A DNA stretch of 64,000 bases, taken from Halalkaliarchaeum desulfuricum (lineage in GTDB: Archaea > Halobacteriota > Halobacteria > Halobacteriales > Haloferacaceae). The translations under genes were made by a program, and so were the position numbers. The DNA lies in contig NZ_CP025066.1 in the NCBI RefSeq assembly GCF_002952775.1, forward strand, positions 496,001-560,000, in the 5' to 3' direction. The notes beneath the pieces are model-generated. The model searched no databases. It had not been told where the DNA came from and saw only the letters and a list, made by a program, of their open reading frames with translations. Position 1 is the first letter of the stretch; each line of letters opens with the position of its first letter. This document shows, one piece after another, positions 54,741 to 63,701 of the stretch.

Positions 54741-55853
54741 GTGCGCGTCTGCAGCCACCTCGAACTCGGCGACCGGCTCGACCGATCCGGGATCGGAGCG
54801 GCCGCGAGCCACCAGCGCCGGGCGCTCTCGGAACACGTCGAGGAAGTCCAAGTGGTCGCCGAACCGTGGGCGGGGGGATCGCTCCGCGGTGGCGTCTCTG
54901 CGGCGATCCGCGGTCGATATCCGTTGCGGGACATCGACGTCGTTCACTGTAACCTTCCGGGACCCGCCGCGCTGGCCATCGCCCGCCTGGCCCGTCGGCG
55001 CGGGGTTCCAGTGGTGTTTCACGCCCACGTGACGAGCGAGGACTTCGCCGGCTCGTTTCGCGGGTCGACCGCAGTCGCGCCCGCACTGCGGCGGTATCTC
55101 CGTCGAGCGTACTCACTCGCCGATCTGGTGTTGTGCCCGAGCGAGTACACGAAACGCCGACTCGAGGGGTACCCGATCGACGCGCCGATCGAACCGATAA
55201 CGAACGGGGTCGATCTCGCGTCCCTCGAGGGGCACAGTCGGCTCGGGGAGGAGTACCGTCGTCGGTTCGGCCTCTCTGGAACAGTCGTGTTCTCGGTCGG
55301 CAACGTGTTCGCCCGGAAGGGTGTCGGCGACTTCTGTCGACTCGCCGGGGAGCTGCAGGGAACGTCGACGCCTGCAGTCGCACCCGGGGACGGGGCCGGC
55401 TACGAATTCGCCTGGTTCGGACCGTACGACACCGGTCCCCAGGCGTCGTCGCCCGTGCGACGGTGGCTCCGGTCCCACCCCTCGAACGTCACGTTCACCG
55501 GGTGGGTAGACGACAAGCGCGGCGCGTTCGGCGCGGGTGACATCTATTTGTTCCCGACACACGAGGAGAACCAGGGAATCGCCGCCCTGGAGGCGATGGC
55601 GTGTGGCAAGCCGGTCGTGATGCGTGACCTCCCGGTGTTCAGGGAGTACTACGAGCACGGTCACGACTGTTTGCTGTGTGCGGATCGAGCGGAGATGCGC
55701 GAGGCCATCCAGCGACTCGCCGGCGACCGGGCCCTTCGCGAGCGGCTCGGCGCCAACGCCCGCGATACCGCACGAGACCACGGGCTCGACCAACTCGGTG
55801 AGCGGCTGGCCGGAATCTACAGGGAGCTGCTGGAGCGAAACACAAGCGATTAA
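54741..55853 (+). CDS. GT4-family glycosyltransferase
   Basis: 370 residues, GT-B fold. The acceptor domain contains IDVVHCNLPGPAALAIARLA and VFHAHVTSEDF; the donor domain has VVFSVGNVFARKGVGDFCRL and the EX7E motif in THEENQGIAALEAMACGKPV. A GTG at 54741 is the start. It is followed 30 bp later by a second GT4 gene on the same strand, so the two likely act on the same glycan or glycolipid. Confidence 0.88.
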   Translation: MRVCSHLELGDRLDRSGIGAAASHQRRALSEHVEEVQVVAEPWAGGSLRGGVSAAIRGRYPLRDIDVVHCNLPGPAALAIARLARRRGVPVVFHAHVTSEDFAGSFRGSTAVAPALRRYLRRAYSLADLVLCPSEYTKRRLEGYPIDAPIEPITNGVDLASLEGHSRLGEEYRRRFGLSGTVVFSVGNVFARKGVGDFCRLAGELQGTSTPAVAPGDGAGYEFAWFGPYDTGPQASSPVRRWLRSHPSNVTFTGWVDDKRGAFGAGDIYLFPTHEENQGIAALEAMACGKPVVMRDLPVFREYYEHGHDCLLCADRAEMREAIQRLAGDRALRERLGANARDTARDHGLDQLGERLAGIYRELLERNTSD

Positions 55854-55883
55854 CCCGCCGCTCGTGAAGCCGAATCCGTACCC

Positions 55884-56990
55884 ATGTACCGGGTCGCCGC
55901 GTTCACGGACACGTATCTCCCGACGGTCAACGGGGTGACCTACACGGTTCGGACGTGGGCGCGCCGGTGGCGCGCACGCGGTGGCCGGATGGACGTGGTG
56001 TATCCCGACGCCCCACAGCGGGATCCCGACGTCGGGGAGTACCCCGTCGAGAGCCTCCCGTTTCCCTTTTATGAGGGGTTCCGCCTGGGCGTTCCGTCGA
56101 TCCCCGCCGACGTGGAGGGGCCGGATATCGTCCACGCGCACACCCCGTTCGCGCTCGGGCTCGCCGCGCGCCGACTCGCCGGCGGCGCGTCGGTGCCGCT
56201 CGTGGCGTCGTACCACACGCCGACGCCCGAGTACGCCTCGTATCTTCCCGGGAACTCCCGGATCGAAACCTGCATCAGGCGCACTGCGGCGGCGTACGAA
56301 CGGTGGGTGCTCGGGGGGGCAGACGCGGTCGTCGTCCCGAGTGAACCCACCGCGGCCGAACTGCGCGAGCGAACCGGGATCGAGGAGGTGTTCGTCGTGC
56401 CGAACGGCGTCGACACCGAGCGGTTCGCCCCGGCCGACGACGCCGACGTCCGGGCGTTCCGCCGGCGACACGATCTGGGATCGGGAACGCTCGTGGGCTA
56501 CACCGGCCGACACGGCTACGAGAAGCGGCTCACCGAGATCCCGCCGGCGGTCGCTGACCTCGACGTCACGCTCGTGGTCGCCGGCGACGGACCCGCCCGC
56601 GAGGAGTTCGAGCGGTCCGCCCGGCGCCACGGCGTCGACGCCCGGTTCCTGGGGTTCCTCGATCGGAAGGAGCTGCCGTCGTTCTACTCTGCGCTGTCGG
56701 CGTTCCTGTTCCCGAGTCCCGTCGAAACCCAGGGGCTGGTCGCGCTGGAGGCGAACGCCTGCGGCACGCCCGTCGTCGGCGTCGACGCCGGCGCGCTCAC
56801 CGAGACGGTCTCGGAGGGGGAGACCGGCTACCGCTTCCCCGAGGGCGACACCGAGGGCTTCCGGGACGCGATCGAACGAACCCTCTCGGAAAAGGAGACG
56901 CTGTCGAGACGGTGTCTCGACCGTCGAGAGACCGTCTGCGTCGAACGGTCGCTCGACACACTACGTGACGTGTACGAACGACTGGTTTGA
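55884..56990 (+). CDS. GT4-family glycosyltransferase (mannosyltransferase-like)
   Basis: 368 residues, GT-B fold, with the opening AFTDTYLPTVNGVTYTVRTW typical of lipid- or phosphatidylinositol-mannosyltransferase-like enzymes. VPSEPTAAELRERTGI, VVPNGVDTERF and the donor motif PSPVETQGLVALEANACGTP are clear. A role in archaeal glycolipid or protein glycan synthesis is inferred from the family only. Second of a tandem pair of glycosyltransferases. Confidence 0.88.
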   Translation: MYRVAAFTDTYLPTVNGVTYTVRTWARRWRARGGRMDVVYPDAPQRDPDVGEYPVESLPFPFYEGFRLGVPSIPADVEGPDIVHAHTPFALGLAARRLAGGASVPLVASYHTPTPEYASYLPGNSRIETCIRRTAAAYERWVLGGADAVVVPSEPTAAELRERTGIEEVFVVPNGVDTERFAPADDADVRAFRRRHDLGSGTLVGYTGRHGYEKRLTEIPPAVADLDVTLVVAGDGPAREEFERSARRHGVDARFLGFLDRKELPSFYSALSAFLFPSPVETQGLVALEANACGTPVVGVDAGALTETVSEGETGYRFPEGDTEGFRDAIERTLSEKETLSRRCLDRRETVCVERSLDTLRDVYERLV

Positions 56991-57042
56991 ACAACTACTG
57001 CCGGTCGAACGCCCGACCGATGCAGTTCAGCAGTTCGGCCGT

Positions 57043-57513
57043 TCAGTCGTCGTCTTCCAGCGCCTGCGCGATCCGCTGGAGCTGACGGGTGACGTCGCGG
57101 ACCTCGTCGCGGAGCTGACGGAGCTCCCGGACGACCTCCTCGTTGCCGGCCCCCTCGGACTCGCGCTCGCCACGCTCACCGCGGGCGCCCGGCGGCCCGC
57201 CCATGCCGCCGCCGGGTCCCCCGCCCATCATGCCGCTCATCATCTGGGCGAAGGGATTGCCCCCGCCGCCCATGCCGCCGCCGGGACCCCCGCCCATCAT
57301 CTCCTCGGGGGACGGGCGCTCGGCCTCGCCCTCTTCGCGTTCCTCTTGACGGCGCTCGCGGATCTCCTCGACCCGTTCGCGGAACGACTTCTCCTCGTCG
57401 TCGCCGTTTTCGCCGTTGCCGCCGTCCTCGTCGGCCCCGGGGGCTTCGGCGGTCTCGTCGGCGTCGACGTTCTCTCGCGTCTCGTCGGCGTCGTCTGCTG
57501 GATCGTCTACCAT
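57043..57513 (-). CDS. Haloarchaeal Gly/Met-rich protein with C-terminal coiled coil
   Basis: 156 residues: a very acidic first third, then EEKSFRERVEEIRERRQEE (helix), a flexible region with repeated MMGGGPGGGMGG, and a terminal coiled coil EEVVRELRQLRDEVRDVTRQLQRIAQ. There are no cysteines. The helix-flexible-helix arrangement suggests an oligomer, but I do not recognise a family with a known role. Start ATG at 57513. It lies between two rightward genes on the opposite strand, so it is expressed alone. Confidence 0.65.
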   Translation of the reverse strand: MVDDPADDADETRENVDADETAEAPGADEDGGNGENGDDEEKSFRERVEEIRERRQEEREEGEAERPSPEEMMGGGPGGGMGGGGNPFAQMMSGMMGGGPGGGMGGPPGARGERGERESEGAGNEEVVRELRQLRDEVRDVTRQLQRIAQALEDDD

Positions 57514-57689
57514 GGCTCCCCGTTCGGCGCTGCGACCGAAAAGCGTTGTTCATCGGAACCGGACACTTCTGGCCGCCCCGAGGCGACCGGGCCGGCGACG
57601 CCACGTTTTATACCGAGGGTATCGAACGACCGCGCCGTGACACGAACGAGTGGATCCAGGGCGGAGCGCACGCGGAGCCGTCGCCGCCG

Positions 57690-59072
57690 ATGACGCTGCT
57701 CGACGAGCTTTCGGGGTTCGAGTTCGAGGAGTTGATGGTCGACGTGTTCCGGCATCAGGGGTACGACGAGGTCCGGCAGGCGGTACGGACGGCCGACGAG
57801 GGTCGGGACGTCACGATGATCGACCGATCGGGTGACGGTCCGCCGACCGGCGTCGTCGTCGAGTGCAAGCACACCGACACCGTCGGCCGACCCGTGGTCC
57901 AGAAGCTCCACTCGGCGGTGAAGACGTACGACTTCGACGGGCCGAAACGTGGGATGGTGGCGACGACCGGACGGTTCACCGGCCCCGCCGAGGAGTACGC
58001 ACGGCGGGTGTCAGACGCGCCAGGCGACGTCGACATCCACCTGCTGGACGGTCGCAAGCTCCGGGAGATCGGCGAGGGGATCGGGATGGACCTGAAGAAC
58101 GGTCGGATCGAGGTGCTGTGCGAGGAGACGCTTTCGCCCCCGAGGGAACGCGAGGCCGTCCGTCGGGTCCGGGAATCCGCGGACCGAGTGTCGAACCTCG
58201 AGCCGGACTCGGCGATCCAGCCGGAGATCGGGATGCAGCTGTTTCCGGCCCTCGTGATCGACACGGAGGTGACCGCAGTCTTCGAGACGTCCGTCGGCGT
58301 CATCCACGCGATCGACGATCAGGACCGGTTCCTCGTGCGGGCCGACAGGGAAGGCCCGGGGATCCTGACCGATCGGGTGGAACAGTTCGTGATCGGCGGT
58401 CTCGGGGGGGCCGTCCCGATCGACGACGTTCGAGAGCGTGCCGGATCCGGCGACGTGCCGCCGCTTCGATCCGTCGAGCGGTTCTGGCTCACCGAAACGG
58501 AGTACAGAGACTGGGCTGTCGAACGACAGCGCGACCGGTACGAGACGACCGTCCGGTACACCGGCGACAACAACGTCACCTACGAACGGACGTGTACGCC
58601 GAACCGCTCGGACGTGGTCGTCACGGACATCGAACCCGTGTACGTGCCACACGTGAAAGCGACCGCCGAACTCGGGGAGTACGCCTACGACCATGCGTCG
58701 TTCGCGTCGGACGACGACGCCGTCGTCCTCGAAAACGAGTACGACAACTGCGTTCGCTGCGGGCAGACGAGCGAGGAACCGACGTTCGGTGACGGGGCGC
58801 TTACGTTCTGTGAGAACTGCGGGAGCATCAACTGTGGCGAGCACGTCCGGACGGAACGGCTCGTCGACGAACCGGTGTGTACCGGCTGTTCGGTGACGGG
58901 GACGTTCTTCTTCGCGGAGAAGCACTTCTACGACGAGGAGAACCTGGAGACGTTCAGCGAGGAGTACGCCGCGATGCCGTTCTACCGGAAACCGCTCGAA
59001 AACCCGAAGCTGGTTGCGGCCGCCGCCGTCGCGCTCGTGGTGCTTTTGGCGATCGCGGTCGGGACCGTCTGA
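57690..59072 (+). CDS. Membrane-anchored Mrr-type restriction endonuclease-like protein
   Basis: 460 residues. Residues 1-120 are an Mrr_cat nuclease domain with the PD-(D/E)xK core: FEFEELMVDVFRHQGYDEV, the Asp in DEGRDVTMID, and VVVECKHTD (E-x-K with Cys between). A central region of about 220 residues has no clear family. Then comes a zinc-binding segment with CVRCGQ, CENCGS, and CTGCSV, and the protein ends in a membrane helix (LVAAAAVALVVLLAIAVGTV). ATG at 57690 is chosen because the upstream extension is weak. DNA cleavage is inferred; no methylase is adjacent. Confidence 0.85.
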   Translation: MTLLDELSGFEFEELMVDVFRHQGYDEVRQAVRTADEGRDVTMIDRSGDGPPTGVVVECKHTDTVGRPVVQKLHSAVKTYDFDGPKRGMVATTGRFTGPAEEYARRVSDAPGDVDIHLLDGRKLREIGEGIGMDLKNGRIEVLCEETLSPPREREAVRRVRESADRVSNLEPDSAIQPEIGMQLFPALVIDTEVTAVFETSVGVIHAIDDQDRFLVRADREGPGILTDRVEQFVIGGLGGAVPIDDVRERAGSGDVPPLRSVERFWLTETEYRDWAVERQRDRYETTVRYTGDNNVTYERTCTPNRSDVVVTDIEPVYVPHVKATAELGEYAYDHASFASDDDAVVLENEYDNCVRCGQTSEEPTFGDGALTFCENCGSINCGEHVRTERLVDEPVCTGCSVTGTFFFAEKHFYDEENLETFSEEYAAMPFYRKPLENPKLVAAAAVALVVLLAIAVGTV

Positions 59073-59141
59073 CGAGCGGATCAAAGCGAGACAGCAGGCC
59101 GTTCGACCACGGTTTTGTGATGGGGGCGACACGTCGACCGT

Positions 59142-59533
59142 ATGGACGGTCCAGAGCGGTCCGAACACGGGAGGGCGGTCGAGGCCGGTGTCGTGGGACG
59201 CCGGGGGCTCCCGGCGTCGACCGCGGTCTGGGGGTGCCTCGCCGTGGCGGGCTGTGTCGGGCGTCCGTGGGCAGGCGATGGCGAGCGCGAGTCGTGGACC
59301 GAACACGTCGACGATTCCGGCGAGCTACCGGCGACCGTCGAACTCGTCGTTACGGTGTCACGGACCTATCAGTCGCGAGAGTCTGGACGTAAAACGGCGA
59401 CGTGAGTGTCTACGGCGTTCCCCTGCAGAACGCGACGCGAACCCGTCGGATGGCGACCGGGAGACTCGAGGACGGAGCCCACGAGTTGACAGTCGAGACG
59501 GCGAACGGCACCCTCACGTTGTCGACGCTTTGA
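59142..59533 (+). pseudogene. Frameshifted small lipoprotein gene
   Basis: The first frame (59142-59405) encodes a short signal with the lipobox-like LAVAGCVGRP and ends at TVELVVTVSRTYQS...; a second frame open from 59393 to the stop at 59531 encodes NGDVSVYGVPLQNATRTRR...LTVETANGTLTLSTL, the usual C-terminal beta-sandwich of small haloarchaeal lipoproteins. A one- or two-base shift near 59390 would join them. I therefore read it as one decayed gene, though two unrelated small frames remain possible. Confidence 0.5.
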
Positions 59534-59842
59534 GAGCGATGCGACGCTTTGAGAGCGCCGAGGATGACTCTCTCGGTCGTGAAACGGCAGGTCCGCCACG
59601 CGAGTGAACAAGGAGGGGGATGACAGCGGGGGGATGGATGCGACAGCGGGGGGGGCGGGCGTGGCGGACCCGTGGAGGGACAGCGTCTGGGGGTGACGCC
59701 TGTGGGGGCAGGGGGTGACGACACCCGTCAAACGGGGACTGAGAGGGCCGAAGCGGGTGTCGCAGTTCCACGTAGCGGTGGAATCAGTATATAACTACCC
59801 AAGACACAAACGCGCGTTTTAGCTAAAAGAGAGGGCGCTAAG
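59534..59842. other. G-run-rich stretch before the IS element, no gene
   Basis: Immediately after the broken gene a 14-bp word (ACGCTTTGAGAGCG) is repeated (59526-59539 and 59545-59558, by hand). Then come G runs of 5-8 bases at 59615, 59628, 59648, 59689, 59704 and 59711, close enough to form quadruplex-type folds on the plus strand. The end (about 59780-59840) is AT-rich. No open frame is convincing. Confidence 0.5.
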
Positions 59843-59888
59843 CCCCCGTCCTCAAGGAGCGAGGCGAAGCCGAGCGAGTAGGGCGGGG
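59843..59888 (+). ncRNA. Orphan tnpB 3'-end / omegaRNA-like scaffold hairpin
   Basis: An outer stem CCCCGTCCT/AGGGCGGGG encloses CTCAAGG, an inner GC-rich hairpin and GAGTAG. This is the architecture and wording of the right-end hairpin at 61202-61243 of the neighbouring tnpB (CCTGCCTCAAGGA ... GAGTAGGCAGG). In the matching frame it ends SRSEAKPSE then TAG, like the last codons of a TnpB. No tnpB of its own precedes it. It is either the scar of an older element or the left-end hairpin of the present one. Confidence 0.5.
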
Positions 59889-59967
59889 ATACAGCGCCCG
59901 CACGATTCACAACCAATTCTACTCAAAACTCTTAATTAACCACAACCACTCGCAGGCAATAAGTCGC

Positions 59968-61236
59968 ATGGAGTACAGTCCACGATACCGACTCTTTCCA
60001 ACGACCGAGCAACGGGAGAGTCTCGACTGGACGAGAGACACCGTGCGACAACTCTACAACCACGCACTCCAGGAATTCACCCAAATCCCCGAAGAGGAAG
60101 GCACGCTTCGACAGCGCGTCTGGCACGTCCGAGACGACTTACCACAACTCAAGCAATGGTGGACTGAGTTGAAACAAGTCTACTCTACTGTCTTGCAGAA
60201 AGCTGTCGAACGCATCCGCACCAACATCACCAATCTCGGCAAGCTGAAAGCCAAGGGCTATGATGTTGGCTCGTTGAACTGGAAAGCGCCGCGCGAGTAT
60301 CGGAGTTTCACGTATCGGCAATCGGGCTTCGAACTCGACAAGAAGAGTGGCCCACGAGACCGTGCGATACTCCGTTTGAAGAAAGTCCGCGATGAAACGC
60401 TGGAGATTCCAATCCGACTCCACCGTGACCTTCCAGAGCACGATGCTATCAAGGAAGTCACAGTGAAGAAAGAACCGACGGGAGCGTGGTACGCCTCGTT
60501 TTGCATCAGTACCGTCGAACCCGAGAAACCTGCTCCAGAAGACATCGACGCTGAAGATACTGTCGGCATCGACCTCGGAATCCTCAACTTCATTCACGAC
60601 TCGGACGGTCGTTCCATCAGGCGACTCGACTTATCCGACGAGCGAGAGCGACTCGAACGCGAGCAACGCTCGCTTTCTCGCAAACAGTACGAGTCGAACA
60701 ACTGGGAGAAGCAGCGCCGTCGCGTTGCCGAGGTTCACGCTCGGATGTCGAACAAGAAGCGAGATTACAAGCACAAGCTCGCACACTTCTACGCGAGGGA
60801 GTACGATGCGGTGTTTGTCGAGAACCTCAATGTGAAGTCGATGCTGGAATCAGATGGGAACGCGCGGAACAAGGCCGAAGTGGGTTGGAGTGAGTTCAGA
60901 GCGATTCTCGAACACCACTGTGACAAGCACGGCACGCACTACGTCGAGGTGAATCCGAGAGGGACAACGAAAGAGTGCGCGTCATGTGGGGCGGAAACGG
61001 ACAAGCCGTTATGGATTCGGGAACACTCGTGCCCTTCCTGTGGGTTCGAGACTGAGAGGGATTGGAACGCAGCGTTGAACGTGAAGTCACGTGGATTGTC
61101 GAAACTAGGAGTGGTTCACTCCGAAGCAACGCCTGTGAAGACTGCGACCGCTGTGGACTCTGTTTCAGTGTCTGCAAGTCGCGTCGTTGAAACAGGAAGC
61201 GCCTGCCTCAAGGAAGCCGCGTTAGCGGCTGAGTAG
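59968..61236 (+). CDS. tnpB: TnpB, RNA-guided RuvC-type nuclease
   Basis: 422 residues, the length of compact TnpBs. The split RuvC site is complete: D202 in VGIDLGILNF, E285 in VFVENLNVKS and D365 in RDWNAALN. Between the last two is the target-nucleic-acid-binding zinc finger CASCGAET...SCPSCGFET. The N-terminal half has the usual basic wedge and helix region (YRLFPTTEQRESLDWTRDTV, RQSGFELDKKSG). By established work on TnpB, the 3' end and right end of such elements encode the omegaRNA guide. A TTAATTAA run before 59938 may be its promoter. Confidence 0.94.
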   Translation: MEYSPRYRLFPTTEQRESLDWTRDTVRQLYNHALQEFTQIPEEEGTLRQRVWHVRDDLPQLKQWWTELKQVYSTVLQKAVERIRTNITNLGKLKAKGYDVGSLNWKAPREYRSFTYRQSGFELDKKSGPRDRAILRLKKVRDETLEIPIRLHRDLPEHDAIKEVTVKKEPTGAWYASFCISTVEPEKPAPEDIDAEDTVGIDLGILNFIHDSDGRSIRRLDLSDERERLEREQRSLSRKQYESNNWEKQRRRVAEVHARMSNKKRDYKHKLAHFYAREYDAVFVENLNVKSMLESDGNARNKAEVGWSEFRAILEHHCDKHGTHYVEVNPRGTTKECASCGAETDKPLWIREHSCPSCGFETERDWNAALNVKSRGLSKLGVVHSEATPVKTATAVDSVSVSASRVVETGSACLKEAALAAE

Positions 61237-61243
61237 GCAGGGG
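61202..61243 (+). ncRNA. omegaRNA scaffold (tnpB 3' end and right-end hairpin)
   Basis: CCTGCCT pairs with AGGCAGG around CAAGG, an inner hairpin AGCCGC-GTTA-GCGGCT and GAGT. It spans the tnpB stop codon at 61234-61236. Sequence just after the right end (from 61252, CTACCGGG...) would act as the guide of the current copy. This assignment follows from known TnpB biology; it is not shown here. Confidence 0.6.
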
Positions 61244-61373
61244 TAGTTCACCTACCGGGATATCGCCCGCCACAAGCGGGATGGACAGCGGCGACGGTGG
61301 CGTCGGAGCACCGAGTCGAAAGCTTCAATTACGTACCCGGGTAACGGGTGAATGCGACGAACGCAGACTGACC

Positions 61374-61448
61374 GGGTTGGTGGTCTAGTCTGGTTATGAC
61401 ACCTCCTTGACATGGAGGAGGCCGGCGGTTCAAATCCGCCCCAACCCA
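61374..61448 (+). tRNA. tRNA-Val (anticodon GAC)
   Basis: Acceptor stem GGGTTGG/CCAACCC with discriminator A, anticodon arm CCTCC-TTGACAT-GGAGG giving GAC, and T arm GGCGG-TTCAAAT-CCGCC. 75 nt, no CCA encoded. The tnpB element lies 122 bp upstream and the CRISPR array 125 bp downstream. Confidence 0.95.
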
Positions 61449-61573
61449 TACCACTTCCTCCTGCACCTCGAAATCGACAGAATGAGGCTACTTTTCAAGC
61501 CTGGAAGTCTGCAATTTGGAGTGGTTTTCCGGTCCAATTGAGGAGGCTGCGAAGGGGTGGTCGACGCCGTCAC

Positions 61574-63576
61574 GTTTCAATCCCGTGCTAGGTTTTCTCC
61601 CCGCTGCGACTCGACTCCCTGGTCGGTCCGGAGGTCGCGACGTACGGTTTCAATCCCGTGCTGGGTTTTCTCCCTGCTGCGACGTTCGAACTCTCGACGT
61701 GAACGTCCAACCCCTCGCCGCGTTTCAATCCCGTGCTGGGTTTTCTCCCTGCTGCGACCCTCGAGTGAGGAGACGCCGACCTCGACCTCGACGTGTTTCA
61801 ATCCCGTGCTGGGTTTTCTCCCTGCTGCGACCTTCACACCCTAACGGCCTGTTTCTCAAGGAGTTAGTGTTTCAATCCCGTGCTGGGTTTTCTCCCTGCT
61901 GCGACCGGGGATAACCTCACCCCACTCGATCGGGACACGCTGTTTCAATCCCGTGCTGGGTTTTCTCCCTGCTGCGACAAGATGCCGTTGCCGCGTCCAC
62001 TGGCGGCGGCTGGTGTTTCAATCCCGTGCTGGGTTTTCTCCCTGCTGCGACCCACGAACCCGACGACGATCTCGGAGCGATCCTTTGGTTTCAATCCCGT
62101 GCTGGGTTTTCTCCCTGCTGCGACACGTCCCGGATCAAACGGGAGACTCGACTTATCGGTTTCAATCCCGTGCTGGGTTTTCTCCCTGCTGCGACCCGAC
62201 TCTCCCCGGAGCCGACGACGTCACTCCGATAGTTTCAATCCCGTGCTGGGTTTTCTCCCTGCTGCGACGGGACGTCGGATCCGACGGTCGTCGTCGAGCC
62301 GATCGGTTTCAATCCCGTGCTGGGTTTTCTCCCTGCTGCGACTCAATACCGAGAGTCCGACGTATCCACCAAAGACGTTTCAATCCCGTGCTGGGTTTTC
62401 TCCCTGCTGCGACACGAGCCTCCGGCTCGTTCGGGCAACAGCAGCCGGGTTTCAATCCCGTGCTGGGTTTTCTCCCTGCTGCGACTTTAGCTAAGACGGT
62501 ACGACTCGACACAAACGCGGGTTTCAATCCCGTGCTGGGTTTTCTCCCTGCTGCGACACGACTGACGAAGACCAGGAGCGAGCGCGCAGGTTTCAATCCC
62601 GTGCTGGGTTTTCTCCCTGCTGCGACGACAAGTCGGACCCGTGGAAAATAGCGATGTACTGTTTCAATCCCGTGCTGGGTTTTCTCCCTGCTGCGACTAT
62701 GCGGGATCGACTCTCGCCGGACGCGGACGTCGAGTTTCAATCCCGTGCTGGGTTTTCTCCCTGCTGCGACTGGTCCGCATCACCGCGCGTTCGAGGCCGC
62801 CGTGATGTTTCAATCCCGTGCTGGGTTTTCTCCCTGCTGCGACCAAAACAAGGGATTTATCCGAGACAAAGACGACGATGTTTCAATCCCGTGCTGGGTT
62901 TTCTCCCTGCTGCGACACCCCGCAGAGGTACGTGCCTTCCGCGCGGCTGCTGTTTCAATCCCGTGCTGGGTTTTCTCCCTGCTGCGACCCAGCTGCGGCG
63001 GAGGTCGTGCGGCCCGACGAACAGCGTTTCAATCCCGTGCTGGGTTTTCTCCCTGCTGCGACTTCGGGGTCGTTTGTGTGCTCGAGCGAAAGTTCGTGTT
63101 TCAATCCCGTGCTGGGTTTTCTCCCTGCTGCGACCCAATCAACCCCGTTCAGGGGTCTGTTCCTTCCGTTGTTTCAATCCCGTGCTGGGTTTTCTCCCTG
63201 CTGCGACCCGGCTGAGAACCGGATTCGAGGGACGCTGCAAGAGGGTTTCAATCCCGTGCTGGGTTTTCTCCCTGCTGCGACTCTTTGTTGTCCTCGATCT
63301 GCGGGAGCATCAGCGGCGTTTCAATCCCGTGCTGGGTTTTCTCCCTGCTGCGACCCGACTCGCTCCCCGGCTCGGACCGAGACCGATCCGTGTTTCAATC
63401 CCGTGCTGGGTTTTCTCCCTGCTGCGACATCAGTGGATGTTGTGCAGTGCTCGGGCTGTGTTCTGTTTCAATCCCGTGCTGGGTTTTCTCCCTGCTGCGA
63501 CTCGATCGTGTTCAGTGTCTCCCCGAACTCCTCGACGCTGTTTCAATCCCGTGCTGGGTTTTCTCCCTGCTGCGAC
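61574..63576 (-). CRISPR. CRISPR array, 28 repeats of 37 bp and 27 spacers
   Basis: Repeats start (plus strand) GTTTCAATCCCGTGCTGGG and end TCCCTGCTGCGAC, 37 bp. I located 28 repeats, the first at 61574-61610 and the last at 63540-63576, separated by 27 spacers of 32-38 bp, mostly 36. All internal repeats read the same; only the first (61574) has mismatches (CTAGG for CTGGG, CCCCGCTG for CCCTGCTG), as expected for the old, leader-distal end. The minus-strand repeat ends in GATTGAAAC, the standard 3' end of processed repeats, so transcription runs leftward from a leader at 63577-63701. No cas gene is in the window. Confidence 0.97.
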
Positions 63577-63701
63577 AGGGGGTCAAAATCCGTCTAGAGA
63601 GGCAATAAATCTTGTTCCAGTAGTGGATTTCGATGACTCGTTCGTGGACGGGGGCTATACCGCCCATTCAAAAAGGTCCACGAAGTCGTCCTTCCCTGAT
63701 G
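63577..63701 (-). promoter_or_regulatory. CRISPR leader with TATA box
   Basis: The 125 bp between the newest repeat and the stop codon of the winged-helix gene. On the minus strand ATTTATT (63604-63610) lies about 28-34 bp before the first repeat and is preceded by CAAG, so transcription should start within the last few bases before the array. Supports the leftward orientation independently of the repeat sequence. Confidence 0.6.

Larger units (their letters stand above)
59911..61251 (+). mobile_element. IS1341-type (IS200/IS605 superfamily) element with tnpB only
   Basis: The element contains an intact tnpB and no tnpA, so it could only move with a transposase acting in trans. TTCAC occurs at 59906-59910 just before the putative left end and at 61247-61251 at the right end, and IS200/605 elements are bounded by such short target-like words. 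The right end carries a stem-loop (61202-61243) that includes the tnpB stop. The left boundary is approximate. Confidence 0.6.

Noticed and set aside
57546-57689. N-terminal extension of the Mrr-like gene
   Set aside because: Arg/Gly-rich, unconserved-looking, and overlaps the promoter region shared with the divergent gene; ATG at 57690 begins the domain directly.
59728-59916. 62-codon minus-strand frame over the left hairpin of the IS
   Set aside because: It is antisense to the tnpB-end-like hairpin and has no protein features.
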